Below are positions 43,001 to 56,100 of a stretch of 64,000 nucleotides of DNA, one piece after another. The stretch is from Halichondria panicea (taxonomy: Eukaryota; Porifera; Demospongiae; Suberitida; Halichondriidae). The DNA lies in the NCBI RefSeq assembly GCF_963675165.1, contig NC_087379.1, positions 6,782,839-6,846,838 of the forward strand, written 5' to 3'. The notes beneath the pieces are model-generated. The model was given only the letters and a program-made list of their open reading frames with translations, was not told where the DNA came from and did not search any database. The position numbers were made by a program, and so were the translations under genes. Positions within the stretch are counted from its first letter, which is position 1. Each line of letters starts with the position of its first letter.

Positions 43001-46000
43001 TAACTGTACTACTTCCTTTGCCACACTATGCAGCAGTGCAATGCCCGACTCTCTCTAATCCCACTAATGGAAGAGTGTCTGTTCCTTCAAGAGCTGTGGG
43101 ATCGAGGGCTACATATTCATGCAACACTGGCTACACTCTGAGTGGCTCCTCAAGTCTCACCTGTTTATCTAATGGGGCTTGGAGTGGATCTGTTCCAATA
43201 TGCAGTTCTGGTAATTGAATCTCACTTGTGTATAATTATAGTCACCAATCCAGTCTCAGACTAATGACTTGTATGAAGTGTTGAACTGCTAGTAACAGCA
43301 TTTTCACGCTCTTCTCTTGCTTGTACTGCACTAATTTCCACATAGTGCTATGTCCTACTCTCCCTGATCCTGCTAATGGAGATGTGTCTGTGTCGTCAAG
43401 GACTGTCGGAGGCACAGCTACCTACACCTGTTCCACTGGCTACACACTCAGTGGCTCTTCAATGCAGACCTGTTTGCCTAGTGGGCAGTGGAGTGGATCC
43501 ACTGCAATATGTCGTCTAGGTAAGCTATAGTATATATAAATCTCACTAGTATATAGTCTAGTCTCAATCATGCTCACCGCTACAATTGTTACATGTACTC
43601 TGTTCTGTACGCAGTGCAATGTCCGATTCTCTCTAATCCCACTAATGGAAGGGTGTCTGTTCCTTCAAGAGCTGTGGGATCGAGGGCTACATATTCATGC
43701 AACACTGGCTACACTCTGAGTGGCTCCTCAAGTCTTACCTGTTTGTCTAATGGGCAGTGGAGTGGATCTGTTCCAATATGCAGTTCTGGTAAGTGCGTCT
43801 CTCTCACACCAATCCAGTTGTATGACATGTGTACTGCTAATTTTTCAAACAGTGTTATGCCCCACTCTCCCCCCTCCTCTCAATGGAAGAGTGTCTGCTA
43901 GCGGAGGTACAGCTACCTACACTTGTAACACTGGCTACACTCTGAATAGCTCTGCACAACGTAACTGTCAGTCTAATGGGCAATGGAGTGGAACTGCACC
44001 ATCTTGCAATCCAAGTAAGCCACATCTGCCTCGTATAGTTGCACAGCTAATTCATCCACTCCCCACCCAGTTCCTCGTATTAAGCTCAGTCTTGGAGGTA
44101 AAACTTACCTGAACAACTCGATAGTTTCTATGGCTGATATTGGAGAGGGAGATAACGCTCTATTGTGTGTGACTGACAACACTGAGTGCTGCCGCACAGG
44201 TGGCGATGGAGAGTTCTTCTATCCTGATGGTATAGCTGTCGGTTTCTCCATATCAAACTCGATATTCAGGAACAGAGGGGAACAGGTTATTCGTCTCAAC
44301 AGAAGGAACGGTGCCACCTCTCCACTGGGTAGATACAGATGTGACATCCCTGATGCAAGTGGAGTGACAAGAAGTGTTTTCATCAATATTGGAGGTATGT
44401 TGTTTGCACGTGTACTTTTCTCCTAACTTCCTGTTTCTAGACTATTGTCAGGTGTACCCACAATTGCCATTATTAGTGTCTATTTCATTACACAGTGCCC
44501 CAGTGCCCTACTCTAAATTCCCCTCTGAATGGAAGGGTAACAACTTCCTCGAGGGCTATTGGAGATACAGCTGCATACTCCTGTAACATTGGTTACGCTC
44601 TCACTGGTTCATCGACCCGTACCTGTCAGTCTAGTGAAGTGTGGAGTGGAAGTGAACCCACTTGTCAAGGTTAGCTGCGAATATTGTTTTTCGACCTTAA
44701 ACCATGGGCTAATATAATAATCGTATTAGGCTCAAAATTAATCTATCATCTATGAACATTAATACTACTACTTGAAAGGCGCTTTCTAAGCTGCCAGAAA
44801 ATTTTGCAATTGATTCCACGCGGGAATTCAAGTTATGGTGACTGATTTATTGATTGCACATCCAGAGGAACACAAGTACATGAGTTCAGCATCTTTCAGC
44901 AGCCATAACTTTAATATCATTGATCCAAAGTCAATGAGCTTTCAAAATTGAAATTTCACTCTTGATGTATTTGTTCAATCACAGAATCACAAGCATGTCC
45001 AGTCCTACCAAATCCTGTTAATGGAAATGTTGCAATACTTGGAAGCATTGCTACCTACACCTGTAACCCTGGCTATACTAGGGTGGGCTCCAACGCACGC
45101 CTCTGCCAATCCCAATCCAGAACATGGACTGGAACTGCTCCAACTTGCGGTGAGTGTGAAACCTTCCATATTATGCAAACAGTTGTGAAGGATGATCTTT
45201 GTATTCACATGCAGTGAGATCATGTCCAACCCTCCCCCATCCTCTCAATGGAAGAGTGTCCGTTAGTGGAGATAGGACAGCTACCTACACCTGTTCCACT
45301 GGCTACACTCTGAGTGGCTCCTCTACACGTACCTGTCAGACCAATGGAGCGTGGAGTGGAACTACACCAACATGCGGTGAGTTCTATTAATTATTGGAAT
45401 CTTCAAACAATTAATTTTAACCACCATGCAGTACAATGTCCTCTATTATTTCAACCATCTGGTGGAACTGTGACGATCTCTTCACGAGCCCCTGGGGGCA
45501 TAGCCTTCTACAGATGTAACACTGGCAATAATCTGATTGGCCCCTCTACACGTTCCTGTCAAACAGATGGAACATGGAGTGGAAATGCTCCAACTTGTCA
45601 AGGTGATTATAATGTTGGCAAGTGTTGTCATGGCTTTTTACATTGTTCCTACAAGCTGGTGTGCAAGCTAAATGTAATTGTTTTCTCACAGTCTCTGTAT
45701 TGTATAATGTAAATAGGCAACTGAAGCTCAACAACATCTTTCCCCCCATACCAGCACGTGCACCACAATGCCCCACTCTCCCCCCTCCTCTCAATGGAAG
45801 AGTGTCTACTAGCGGAGGTACAGCTACCTACACTTGTTCAACTGGCTACACTCTGAGTGGCTCCTCTACACGTTCCTGTCAGACCAATGGAGCGTGGAGT
45901 GGAGCTGCACCAACATGCGGTGGAGTACAATGCCCTGAACTATCTCATCCATCTGGTGGAACTGTGACGATAACTTCACGAGCCCCTAGGGGCATAGCCT

Positions 46001-49000
46001 TCTACAGATGTAACACTGGTAATAATCTGATTGGCTCCTCTACACGTTCCTGTCAGACCGATGGAACATGGAATGGAAATGCTCCAACTTGTCAAGGTGA
46101 TTGTGATGTGTTGACAAGTGTTGTCATGGCTTTTAACGTTGTACTTATGTACAAGCTGTTCAATTGTTTTCTCACAGTCTAATATGATGTGTTTTTCTTG
46201 TAGTATTTTGATTCGATGTAAATAGACAATGACTGAAGCTCAACAACATCTTTCCCCCCCTATCAGCACGTGCACCACAATGCCCCACTCTCCCCCCTCC
46301 TCTCAATGGAAGAGTGTCTGCTAGCGGAGGTACAGCTACCTACACCTGTTCCACTGGCTACACTCTGAGTGGTTCCTCTACACGTACCTGTCAGACCGAT
46401 GGAGCGTGGAGTGGAGCTGCACCAACATGCGGTGAGTGTGAATTCTTCCATATTATACAAACAGTTGCGAAGGATGATCTTTGTATTCACACGCAGTGAG
46501 ACCATGTCCAACCCTCCCCCATCCTCTCAATGGAAGAGTGTCTGCTAGCGGAGGTACAGCTACCTACACCTGTTCCACTGGCTACACTCTGAGTGGCTCC
46601 TCTACACGTTCCTGTCAGACCAATGGAGCGTGGAGTGGAGCTGCACCAACATGCGGTGGAGTACAATGCCCTGAACTATCTCATCCATCTGGTGGAACTG
46701 TGACGATAACTTCACGAGCCCCTAGGGGCATAGCCTTCTACAGATGTAACACTGGTAATAATCTGATTGGCTCCTCTACACGTTCCTGTCAGACCGATGG
46801 AACATGGAATGGAAATGCTCCAACTTGTCAAGGTGATTGTGATGTGTTGGCAGGTGTCGTCATGGCTTTTTACATTGTTCCTACAAGCTGGTGTACAAGC
46901 TAAATGTAATTGTTTTCGCACGGACTTTGTATTGTAAAATGTAAATAGCAATACTGAGACTCATCAACTTCTTCCCCCATACCAGCACCACAATGCCCCA
47001 CTCTCCCCCCTCCTCTCAATGGAAGAGTGTCTGCTAGCGGAGGTACAGCTACCTACACCTGTTCCACTGGCTACACTCTGAGTGGCTCCTCTACACGTAC
47101 CTGTCAGACCAATGGAGCGTGGAGTGGAACTGCACCAACATGCGGTAAAATCTATCAATAATTTGAATCTCCAAACAATTACTTTTAATTTCAACCACCA
47201 TGCAGTGCAATGTCCTCTATTACCTCAACCATCTGGTGGAACTGTGACGATATTTTCACGAGCCCCTGGGAGGGGCATAGCCTTCTATAGATGTAACACT
47301 GGCAATAATCTGATTGGCTCCTCTACACGTTCCTGTCTTATATCTGGAATATGGAGTGGAAGTGCTCCAACGTGTCAAGGTGATTGTGATGTTGGCAAGT
47401 CACGGTTTTTAACATAATTATATTTCCCACCTACTACACTTTTGCCATGTAGTCTAGTGGGGTTTAACTGTTATAAATTGGCACCTCAGGGCTACAAGGG
47501 AAAATATGGCTCATAAATTGGCACCTCAAGCATATGCAGTAAAAATAAATTAATGGTGTTTTCGATGAATGAAAATGTCTTGCATGAGAAACAAAATGTC
47601 ATACTGAATGAAAACATAGAGACAGAGGGTGTAGTCTGTAGACTAGTTCATCAAAAATTCTGCTGTGTGCTTGCAGAAGGAGCTGCTTTAGAGACACTCT
47701 GGGAGAGGGCTAGGGCTCAGGCTGAGCCTTGCTCACTAGCACCACGCACTGCACTAGGCCTGTTCAGCTTCTGTATTTAAATAAAAAGAAGCCAGTTTAG
47801 TAATAATGGTTATTTTAAGCTTACCTTTGCTTGCCTACTAGCCTGGCATAGCTGAAGAGAGCTGGTCTAGACACCGTCTAGAGCTAGCTGTGTTGTTTCT
47901 TCTGGCTGGTTGCTGCGCAGTAAGTGGAGGGAGGGGCTGACTAATTGAACCGTGGCAGAGAGGGGGAGTGGCTCTGTACCGTTCACTTTAAGGGAGGGGC
48001 TGGCTGCTCATATTCTGTCCAGGCTGCGCAAGGATTTGAGTGTGGACAGCAGCCCTGGTGTGAACGAGCTCGCTTTTGCTAGTTGTCTTCTTGTTTGAAT
48101 AGTGTTGCTATGTGGTAGTCATGCAGCTTGATGCATAGCAACCAGTCAGCCAATCAGATGAGACATATATCAATTAATTCACAGTGCCTCGGGGTTTATG
48201 ACAGTAAACCACACCTCCCCCTCGGGCTTACGCCCTCGTAGTCGGGAGGTTTACTGTCATAAACCCCTCTACACTGTACATTAACTAATACATAATATGT
48301 ACGTGTTTAATTGTTTTCTCACAGTTTAATATGTTGTATTTGTCTTGTATTTTGATTTCGATGTAAATAGACAATGACTGAAGCTCAGCAATATCTTTTC
48401 CCCATACCAGCACGTGCACCACAATGCCCCACTCTCCCCCCTCCTCTCAATGGAAGAGTGTCTGCTAGCGGAGGTACAGCTACCTACACCTGTTCCACTG
48501 GCTACACTCTGAGTGGCTCCTCTACACGTACCTGTCAGACCAATGGAGCGTGGAGTGGAACTACACCAACATGCGGTGAGTTCTATTAATTATTGGAATC
48601 TTCAAACAATTAATTTTAACCACTATGCAGTACAATGTCCTCTATTATTTCAACCATCTGGTGGAACTGTGACGATCTCTTCACGAGCCCCTGGGGGCAT
48701 AGCCATCTACAGATGTAACACTGGCAATAATCTGATTGGCTCCTCTACACGTTCCTGTCAAACAGATGGAACATGGAGTGGAAATGCTCCAACTTGTCAA
48801 GGTGATTATAATGTTGGCAAGTGTTGTCATGGCTTTTAACATTGTTCCTACAAGCTGGTGTACAAGCTAAATGTAATTGTTTTCTCACAGTCTCTGTATT
48901 GTAAAATGTAAATAGCAACTGAAGCTCAACAACATGCATATTTCACCCATACCAGCACCACAATGCCCCACTCTCTCCCCTCCTCTCAATGGAAGAGTGT

Positions 49001-51742
49001 CTGCTAGCGGAGGTACAGCTACTTACACCTGTTCCACTGGCTACACTCTGAGTGGCTCCTCTACACGTACCTGTCAGACCAATGGAGCGTGGAGTGGAAC
49101 TACACCAACATGCGGTGGAGTACAATGCCCTGAACTATCTCATCCATCTGGTGGAACTGTGACGATAACTTCACGAGCCCCTAGGGGCATAGCCTTCTAC
49201 AGATGTAACACTGGTAATAATCTGGTTGGCTCCGTTACACGTTCCTGTCAGACCGATGGAACATGGAATGGAAATGCTCCAACTTGTCAAGGTGATTGTG
49301 ATGTTGACAAGTGTTGTCATGGCTTTTAACGTTGTACTTATGTACAAGCTGTTCAATTGTTTTCTCACAGTCTAATATGATGTGTTTTTCTTGTATTTTG
49401 ATTCGATGTAAATAGACAATGACTGAAGCTCAACAACATCTTTCCCCCCATACCAGCACGTGCACCACAATGCCCCACTCTCCCCCCTCCTCTCAATGGA
49501 AGAGTGTCTGCTAGCAGAGGTACAGCTACCTACACTTGTTCCACTGGCTACACTCTGAGTGGCTCCTCTACACGTACCTGTCAGACCAATGGAGCGTGGA
49601 GTGGAACTGCACCAACATGCGGTGGAGTACAATGCCCTGAACTATCTCATCCATCTGGTGGAACTGTGACGATAACTTCACGAGCCCCTAGGGGCATAGC
49701 CTTCTACAGATGTAACACTGGTAATAATCTGGTTGGCTCCGTTACACGTTCCTGTCAGACCGATGGAACATGGAATGGAAATGCTCCAACTTGTCAAGGT
49801 GATTGTGATGTTGACAAGTGTTGTCATGGCTTTTAACGTTGTACTTATGTACAAGCTGTTCAATTGTTTTCTCACAGTCTAATATGATGTGTTTTTCTTG
49901 TATTTTGATTCGATGTAAATAGACAATGACTGAAGCTCAACAACATCTCTCCCCCTATACCAGCACGTGCACCACAATGCCCCACTCTCCCCCCTCCTCT
50001 CAATGGAAGAGTGTCTGCTAGCGGAGGTATAGCTACCTACACTTGTTCCACTGGCTACACTCTGAGTGGCTCCTCTACACGTACCTGTCAGACCAATGGA
50101 GCGTGGAGTGGAACTGCACCAACATGCGGTGGAGTACAATGCCCTGAACTATCTCATCCATCTGGTGGAACTGTGACAATAACTTCACGAGCCCCTAGGG
50201 GCATAGCCTTCTACAGATGTAACACTGGTAATAATCTGGTTGGCTCCGTTACACGTTCCTGTCAGACCGATGGAACATGGAATGGAAATGCTCCAACTTG
50301 TCAAGGTGATTGTGATGTTGACAAGTGTTGTCATGGCTTTTAACGTTGTACTTATGTACAAGCTGTTCAATTGTTTTCTCACAGTCTAATATGATGTGTT
50401 TTTCTTGTATTTTGATTCGATGTAAATAGACAATGACTGAAGCTCAACAACATCTTTCCCCCCATACCAGCACGTGCACCACAATGCCCCACTCTCCCCC
50501 CTCCTCTCAATGGAAGAGTGTCTGCTAGCGGAGGTACAGCTACCTACACTTGTTCCACTGGCTACACTCTGAGTGGCTCCTCTACACGTACCTGTCAGAC
50601 CAATGGAGCGTGGAGTGGAACTGCACCAACATGCGGTGGACTACAATGCCCTGAACTATCTCATCCATCTGGTGGAACTGTGACGATATTTTCACGAGCC
50701 CTTGGAGGCATAGCCTTCTACAGATGTAACACTGGTAATAATCTGGTTGGCTTCTCTTTTCTAACCTGTCAGACAGATGGAACATGGAATGGAAATGCTC
50801 CAACTTGTCAAGGTGATTGTGATGTAGGCATGGCTTTTATAAGCTGTTGTACAATTGATCTCTTACTGTCTGTTTGTATATTGCATTGAATAGACAATGA
50901 CTGAAGCTTAACAATATCTTCCCCCATACCAGCACCACAATGCTCCACTCTCCCCCCTCCTCTCAATGGAAGAGTGTCTGCTAGCGGAGGTACAGCTACC
51001 TACACTTGTTCCACTGGCTACACTCTGAGTGGCTCCTCTACACGTACCTGTCAGACCAATGAAGCGTGGAGTGGAACTGCACCAACTTGCCAACGAGGTA
51101 TGTTTTACATCAGTTGTATGTTGCTTGTTATAGTTTATGCTGTTCTATCCGCCCACTCATTCAATATCTCCCACAGCGCAAATATTATGTCCTGTCCTAC
51201 CTAATCCCACTAATGGTGATGTGTCTATATCTACAAGATCTTCTGAAGGTATAGCTACCTACGCCTGTAACGCTGGTTACGCACTGAGTGGCTTGCAAAG
51301 ACGCATTTGTGCGTCCAATGGAGTTTGGAGTGGATCACAACCAACTTGTAAGCAGCCTCAATACTACAAAGTGTTGTGTATACCATATTTGTCCTAATTC
51401 TTAGGTACCACGGGGTTCATGCTAAGAGGAGAAACCTTTGCTAATACCAGTAGTATCTCCCTTGAAGATATCGGTGAAACTGATGAAGCTCTCATCTTCC
51501 AAACAGAAATTAAGGATTGCTGCAGAGTGCAAAAGATCGGACAATGTTACTATCCTAACGGTGTTGAAGTGGGGACTAAAGCTGCCAGGAATGAAATGTA
51601 TCGCAACCGTGATTCACAAATGGTTCGACTCAATAAGGTTGATGTATTCACTGGTCAAGCTGCAATCCCTGGACTGTACTGTTGTACTGTGCCCAACAAC
51701 GATGGTATCCTTCACCGAATATGTGCAAATATCACAGTTTGA
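40053..51742 (+). CDS. Gene F: secreted Eph-LBD / FN3 / CCP / Ig protein, 29 CCPs
   Basis: Exons: 40065-40367 (ATG 40065; in-frame ATG at 40053), 40423-41146, 41200-41364, 41445-41780, 41981-42189, 42314-42479, 42543-42722, 42793-42963, 43034-43210, 43346-43519, 43615-43788, 43853-44014, 44071-44394, 44496-44669, 44985-45149, 45215-45376, 45432-45602, 45755-46096, 46267-46431, 46497-46832, 46986-47144, 47206-47379, 48411-48575, 48631-48801, 48956-49291, 49457-49798, 49964-50305, 50471-50812, 50933-51097, 51177-51347, 51405-51742 (TGA). They total 7,485 nt, in frame, about 2,494 aa, the largest copy. The Ig exon that follows FN3-2 in B to E is missing, and its flanking linker exons are fused into one (42314-42479). 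A related Ig exon (44071-44394) lies instead between the sixth and seventh CCP. The cysteine-rich exon (GCPAGTYRSLTG) is the D type, not the A/B/C/E type. Confidence 0.88.
43031..43036 (+). promoter_or_regulatory. Tandem NAGNAG splice acceptor, gene F CCP 3 exon
   Basis: The sequence tatgcagcagTGCAATGC offers two acceptors three bases apart. Use of the first inserts one alanine before VQCP, use of the second removes it, and both keep the frame. Other copies of this junction have one acceptor. Confidence 0.6.
44071..44394 (+). other. Relocated Ig-like exon within the CCP array of gene F
   Basis: A phase 1-1 exon encodes an Ig-like domain with MADIGEGDNALLCV, ECC, FYPDG, RNRGEQVIRLNRRNG and GRYRCDIPDASGV. 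It aligns along its length with the first Ig-like domain of B to E (IPDIGEGDDGLLCV, NCC, FYYPDG, QLVRLNKRDG, YRCDIPD) but is clearly more diverged than those are among themselves. Confidence 0.85.
47420..48290. repeat. 0.87 kb insertion in an intron of gene F
   Basis: The matching intron in D (24677-24835) joins ttttaacataattat directly to acatgtttaattgttttc. In F about 870 bp of unrelated sequence separates these blocks. It carries a 16 bp direct repeat ataaattggcacctca (47473 and 47513) and a 20 bp perfect inverted repeat (48191-48267). A 75-codon frame at 47553-47780 shows no recognisable domain. Clear terminal repeats were not found. Confidence 0.7.
48191..48267. repeat. Hairpin with 20 bp perfect arms in the gene F intron insertion
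   Basis: Arms ggggtttatgacagtaaacc (48191-48210) and its exact complement (48248-48267) enclose a 37 bp G/C-rich loop. It is probably the remnant or core of a foldback element. Confidence 0.85.
49130..50812 (+). repeat. 507 bp tandem units: recent amplification of two-CCP exon + intron
   Basis: Exons ending at 49291, 49798, 50305 and 50812 recur at a constant 507 bp. Introns 49292-49456, 49799-49963 and 50306-50470 look almost identical (aatatgatgtgtttttcttg in each), and frames on both strands repeat with the same offset. The fourth copy diverges only in its type 2 half (VGFSFLTC). This is the most recent array growth in the window. Confidence 0.92.
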
Positions 51743-51988
51743 TTGTCATGAACTTGCGAAAGCTGACTTTGTAACTAAATAATTCACTCTAGCTCTCCTT
51801 TTATTTGCAGAACAATAATATTTATCATAATCTGTTTGTGTAGTTAGTAAACCATCCATTGAGTTTTAATATTTTTAAGTATAGGTATATAGTATATACG
51901 TATGTAAAACATTTCATGTATGTCAAATTTCAACAAAAATAGATTGATTTAAACTGTGTCTAAAACGTTATACATGTATAGTCAGTTC
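51743..51988. other. F-G convergent intergenic region
   Basis: Only 246 bp separate the TGA of F (+) from the TGA of G (-). The sequence is AT-rich and presumably holds both 3' UTRs and poly(A) sites. No other feature is seen. Confidence 0.7.
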
Positions 51989-53104
51989 TCATTGCCATCC
52001 ATAATTAGTGGGCTCTCGTACGACTGACTTGGCAGCAGCTGTAGCAGCCGCGTTGCTATTAAGACCAGCCCGAGAGATGATGGGTTGACCTTTGGACCCA
52101 ATCCTGGCTTCACCCTTCCGCACAAGGTCTATAGCCAGCTGCAGTGGAGGGGAGGGGGGGTTAGAAGATAACATGATTGTAACTAGGAACGTGATTGCAA
52201 GCTTGAGAGGTAGGGGGAGAAGGTGGTGGTATATAGTGGCCGGCTTAATCAATGGACAATGGTACGGGGACTCTTTTCAGCTGCCACAAGTTCAATTCCG
52301 TGTATGTAATTTATGATTTTCTGAAAGCTTAGAAAGAATGTCCATATTTTGGGAGACGCCAATATGGCCATGGAATAGCTTATAGCCCATGAAATAATGG
52401 CCCTAAAACAAAGTTGCATGGATTCATTTGTCTAAGCAACATCCACATCAGCTAATGCCACAACACACCTCTACACTGTCCTTGTGTGCAAACTCTACCA
52501 GAGCATATTTGGCTTTATCAAAAGTTGTCTTCCTTTTTCGATGCTTCTCAATCTTCACACTCTTAATGGCACCGCATTTCTTGGAGTAGAACATTTTCTA
52601 TAATGCCGTGCAGTGAGGAGGAGTAAACATTATCACAGTATCTCATCTATGCAGTCAACACACACTAACAAAACGCATGTATGTAATGTATGTGCACTAG
52701 TACAAGCACTGCAGACTCGCGAAAATACGCCCAGTCCTCTCTAAAGCATCAAGTTCTGCACGAAAATGGTGGGCGTATTTTCGCGTGTCTATGATACAAT
52801 ATGAGAATAAGCTTGTGGTGGAGTGTACGAGAAAGCAAGGCTCAGCACCTAACATATAAAATAAGACACTGACAAAATGCAATCACTAGATAATGGACTC
52901 GCTCTATAATTATACATAAGATCTCTAAGTACATGTAGTAAGTACCTTGATCATGTCTGGAGTGATGTTGGTGGAGAGGGGTGATACAAATACAGTCCTC
53001 TCCATCCTCTCCGGGTCTCGGTACTCCGCCCGTCCAGCAAGGTCAAAGGTTATCTCCCGTGGGCATTCATTGAGTTGAGTCATGATGGTGACAAGGGTTT
53101 CATA
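51989..53104 (-). other. C-terminal RNA recognition motif of gene G
   Basis: The last three exons encode RTVFVSPLSTNITPDMIKKM (RNP2-type strand 1 and helix 1), CGAIKSVKIEK (strand 2), KAKYALVEFAHKDSVELAI (RNP1-type strand 3 and helix 2) and GQPIISRAG (strand 4). Residue order fits an RRM of about 84 residues. RNP1 keeps one aromatic (Y) but has Leu at the second usual aromatic place. Positively charged loop KHRKRK could aid RNA binding. The tail is Ala-rich and ends NYGWQ. Confidence 0.82.
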
Positions 53105-56100
53105 CTACAGGGAATACAATACAGCAGTCGAGTGTGTCTAGCACACGTGAAAGTACAAGTTGAATGTACATGTACATGTAGATGGCATGTAAAGATAATA
53201 ATGGTTCTCAAGCTTGAGGAGCAGACTTGCTACTACCGTAAGACCTCGATTTAAGGCGACCCTCCAAATATGCGACACCCAGGAGCTTCAGCAATTTTCT
53301 GACCTCTAAAAGTAGTGACAGCTGCGTTGACAATTATTTTTTAATGTCGCGTTCTAAATAGAGGTAAATGTAGCCACTCCCTAGCCTCGATTGTAGCCCA
53401 TTGGAAAATCAGTGTTTTTAAGCGGCCTGAAATCAAGGCAAGTAGACTCTGTAAAGTTACCTCCAATTAGATGCGACCCTCTAAATATGCGACACCAGGA
53501 CTTCAATATAATTTTTCAACCTCCAAAAGATGCGACCTCTGGCTTCGTAATTATTAAAAAGTGTCGCTTTAAATCGAGATCTTACGGTAGCCTCCTCCAC
53601 AGGCCTCTTGAGAAAAGTGGGCGTGGGGACGAGGCAAACATGCTACATGTACCTAACTAAGGGGTGCATAATTCATTTACATTACATTACATTGACACGT
53701 ACATACAACTACATGGCTGTATTAATCATATTAGACAGGGACGGTGAGCTTCCCCTACACAAACCTGCTAGTAACTACAGCGTGAGAATATAGGTACAGA
53801 TCATATATACCAGGAGTGAGTTTCCAGCCAGTTTGAGGGTGGACACTTTGCAATGGACTGACTCCACCAGCTGCTTGGCTATCCTACATAGCAATACAGA
53901 GCAATTACCTTCAGGGCTGGACAGTTATTATACAGAGTGCAACATAATGCCATGGGTAGCACAGTGGTCTCACTTGATGGCCCACGGGTCAGGAATGTAG
54001 TTAAACTTGAGACAGATAGTCTTGAGTGTTTGGTTGACCCCTAGCATCTCCACCAAGGCCGCAGCACCACGCTGTGTGGGTGTGTGTGGGTGGTGATGGA
54101 TCATATGTCTCTGCATTGTTTAAGTAATCACAATCACACCTTTCTGACTTTGTTGAGACCGAGGTCCAGATACTGCAAATGCTTGTTTGTGTGGAGTGCT
54201 TTGCAAATGGCAACTGCTCCAGGCACATCAACATACTAGAACAAGAAGAAACTAATTATTCAAAAGGGACTTCTCACACTATAACAATAATAATTATGAG
54301 CATGCAAAATAAAACTTGTAGCTCTAAGCTTGCTACAACAAAAAAGCCAAGTTAGGCAAAATTGATCAAAACTGACGTATTAAAAGTAATTATAAGGTAG
54401 TACTTACGTTGCAGAAGAGGTGCAGTTCTCTGAGGAGACAAGAAGGTTTCTCCAGCAAACCAGCAAGGTAGTGTGCGCCAGCTGCTCCAAGTGAATTGTC
54501 ATCCAACTTGAGCACCTGAGGGAATGAAGATTACCAACCAGCACTTTACTGTACAGCGTGCCTAACAACACGTGCCACTCTGTCCCACACCTCCACTAGT
54601 TAAAACAGAATGCATAAATTGTAACGGCATTAATTTTTGATCTTATTATACCTCCAGAGTGGTGTTGTTGGAGAGTCCAGTTGCTAGAATCCTTGCCCCG
54701 TGCTTGCCAATGCTGTTAAAGGAGAGGTCGAGACTCGTCAGCGCTGTCTCCTTGGACAGGACCTGCCCTATCACCTGACAATTAAACCAGACATGAAGTA
54801 ATACACAGTGAATTCAAGTTGGACATCACGATATAAAACTTTTACAATGCAAGAGGTCGACTGGTACTGGCTACTGTGCTATTGATGGTACGATACAAGC
54901 TCCACCCACCTCCACCGACTGAGAGCTGAGACCGCAGCGAGACAGGTCAAGGTGCGTCACCTTGGAGAACGTGTGAGAGAAGAATGTCACCAGCTGTTTA
55001 GACATCTTGTCATCCAACTGTACGAGGGAGAAAAATTATAGCTTCTTCAACTGAATATGAATCTAACTCTTAGACTATAGTAACACGTAGAGTTACTGGG
55101 GCATTATGTGTTGAGCTTACAACGGCAAAGAGTCGTTTATTTGAGCTCAGATTTAGCACAGTAACTGGTGAAATACGGCCCTTAGCTCTGTAAAGAGATG
55201 ATGATATGGTAAAGGGTCATCAAACAAGTATTGGTAAATTGACACACAATTTGGGTCGATGATTTGCACACACACAGGCACAGGCACAGGCACCACACAC
55301 TTACTGTTCCACCATGTACTTGACACAGGAGACAGAGAGGTTGTTGTTGCTCAAGTCAACTTCCCTCAAGACACAGTTCTGAAGGCAGTAAAGAAGACTC
55401 CTCACACACATGCACTCACAAGCCTTAATTCATGCTAGCTATAGCTCACCTTTGAGACAATGACACTACCAAACGGTGCAGAGTCAGTCACCATCAAGGC
55501 TGTTTGAGACTGTAAAGTGGAGAGGGGGGATTTGGTGTTGATTCATACATATATCAATTTAGGAGATAATAATACATGTGATATATAGACCTCCCTTAGA
55601 ACTACAGAATGCATGTTTTAGCCAATCTCTATGGCATACAGGTGTATTTTAAAGGACCGGTACATCACAGCGAGCGAAACTACACACTTACCAAGTCTAG
55701 ACTCTCAATGGTGCCATTGGAGGCCAGTGCTTTCATGTTGCTTTGATTAAAGGACCGGGAAAAGCCTGTCACATTCCAAAAACTGACCTGCAACAAGGAC
55801 ATCATCATAACTACATGTAGAGTAGATATTGACAGCAAACTATTACACATCATGATGCACATAACCACCACGTGGCCAACACAGATACTCTCCTATCAGT
55901 GGAGGCAGGAAATACAAAGAAGAAGAAGATGCGAGTTATTATACTGAGTTAAAACACACCTTTTTGAGCGAGACTGTGAGAGAGAAGAGCTTTTCTAGAG
56001 CATTTGATAGTTCAGTGGTGGACCCGCCCGATTTAAGAGTGATGGCTGTTAGAGAGAGCTCTTCAATGGACGGACTATACGCCAGGTTAGTGATGACAGA

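Larger units (their letters stand above)
42543..51347 (+). repeat. CCP exon array of gene F, 29 domains, interrupted by one Ig exon
   Basis: Twenty-three CCP exons encode twenty-nine CCPs, with six fused pairs (45755, 46497, 48956, 49457, 49964, 50471). CCPs 3 to 6 (43034-44014) are single-domain exons with CNTGYTLSGSSSLTC-like or SGSSMQTC sequences found nowhere else in the cluster. From 44985 on, the array resumes the SQACPV, VRSC, type 2 order seen in the other copies. Confidence 0.9.

Noticed and set aside
47553-47780. 75-codon frame in the intron insertion of gene F
   Set aside because: No recognisable domain, no splice support, low-complexity Ala/Glu/Arg ending.
52292-52402. Alternative last exon of gene G reading GHYFMGYKLFHG to a TGA
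   Set aside because: It keeps frame, but the exon at 51989-52138 completes the RRM far better (SVELAI helix, GQPIISRAG strand). It could still be an alternative end.
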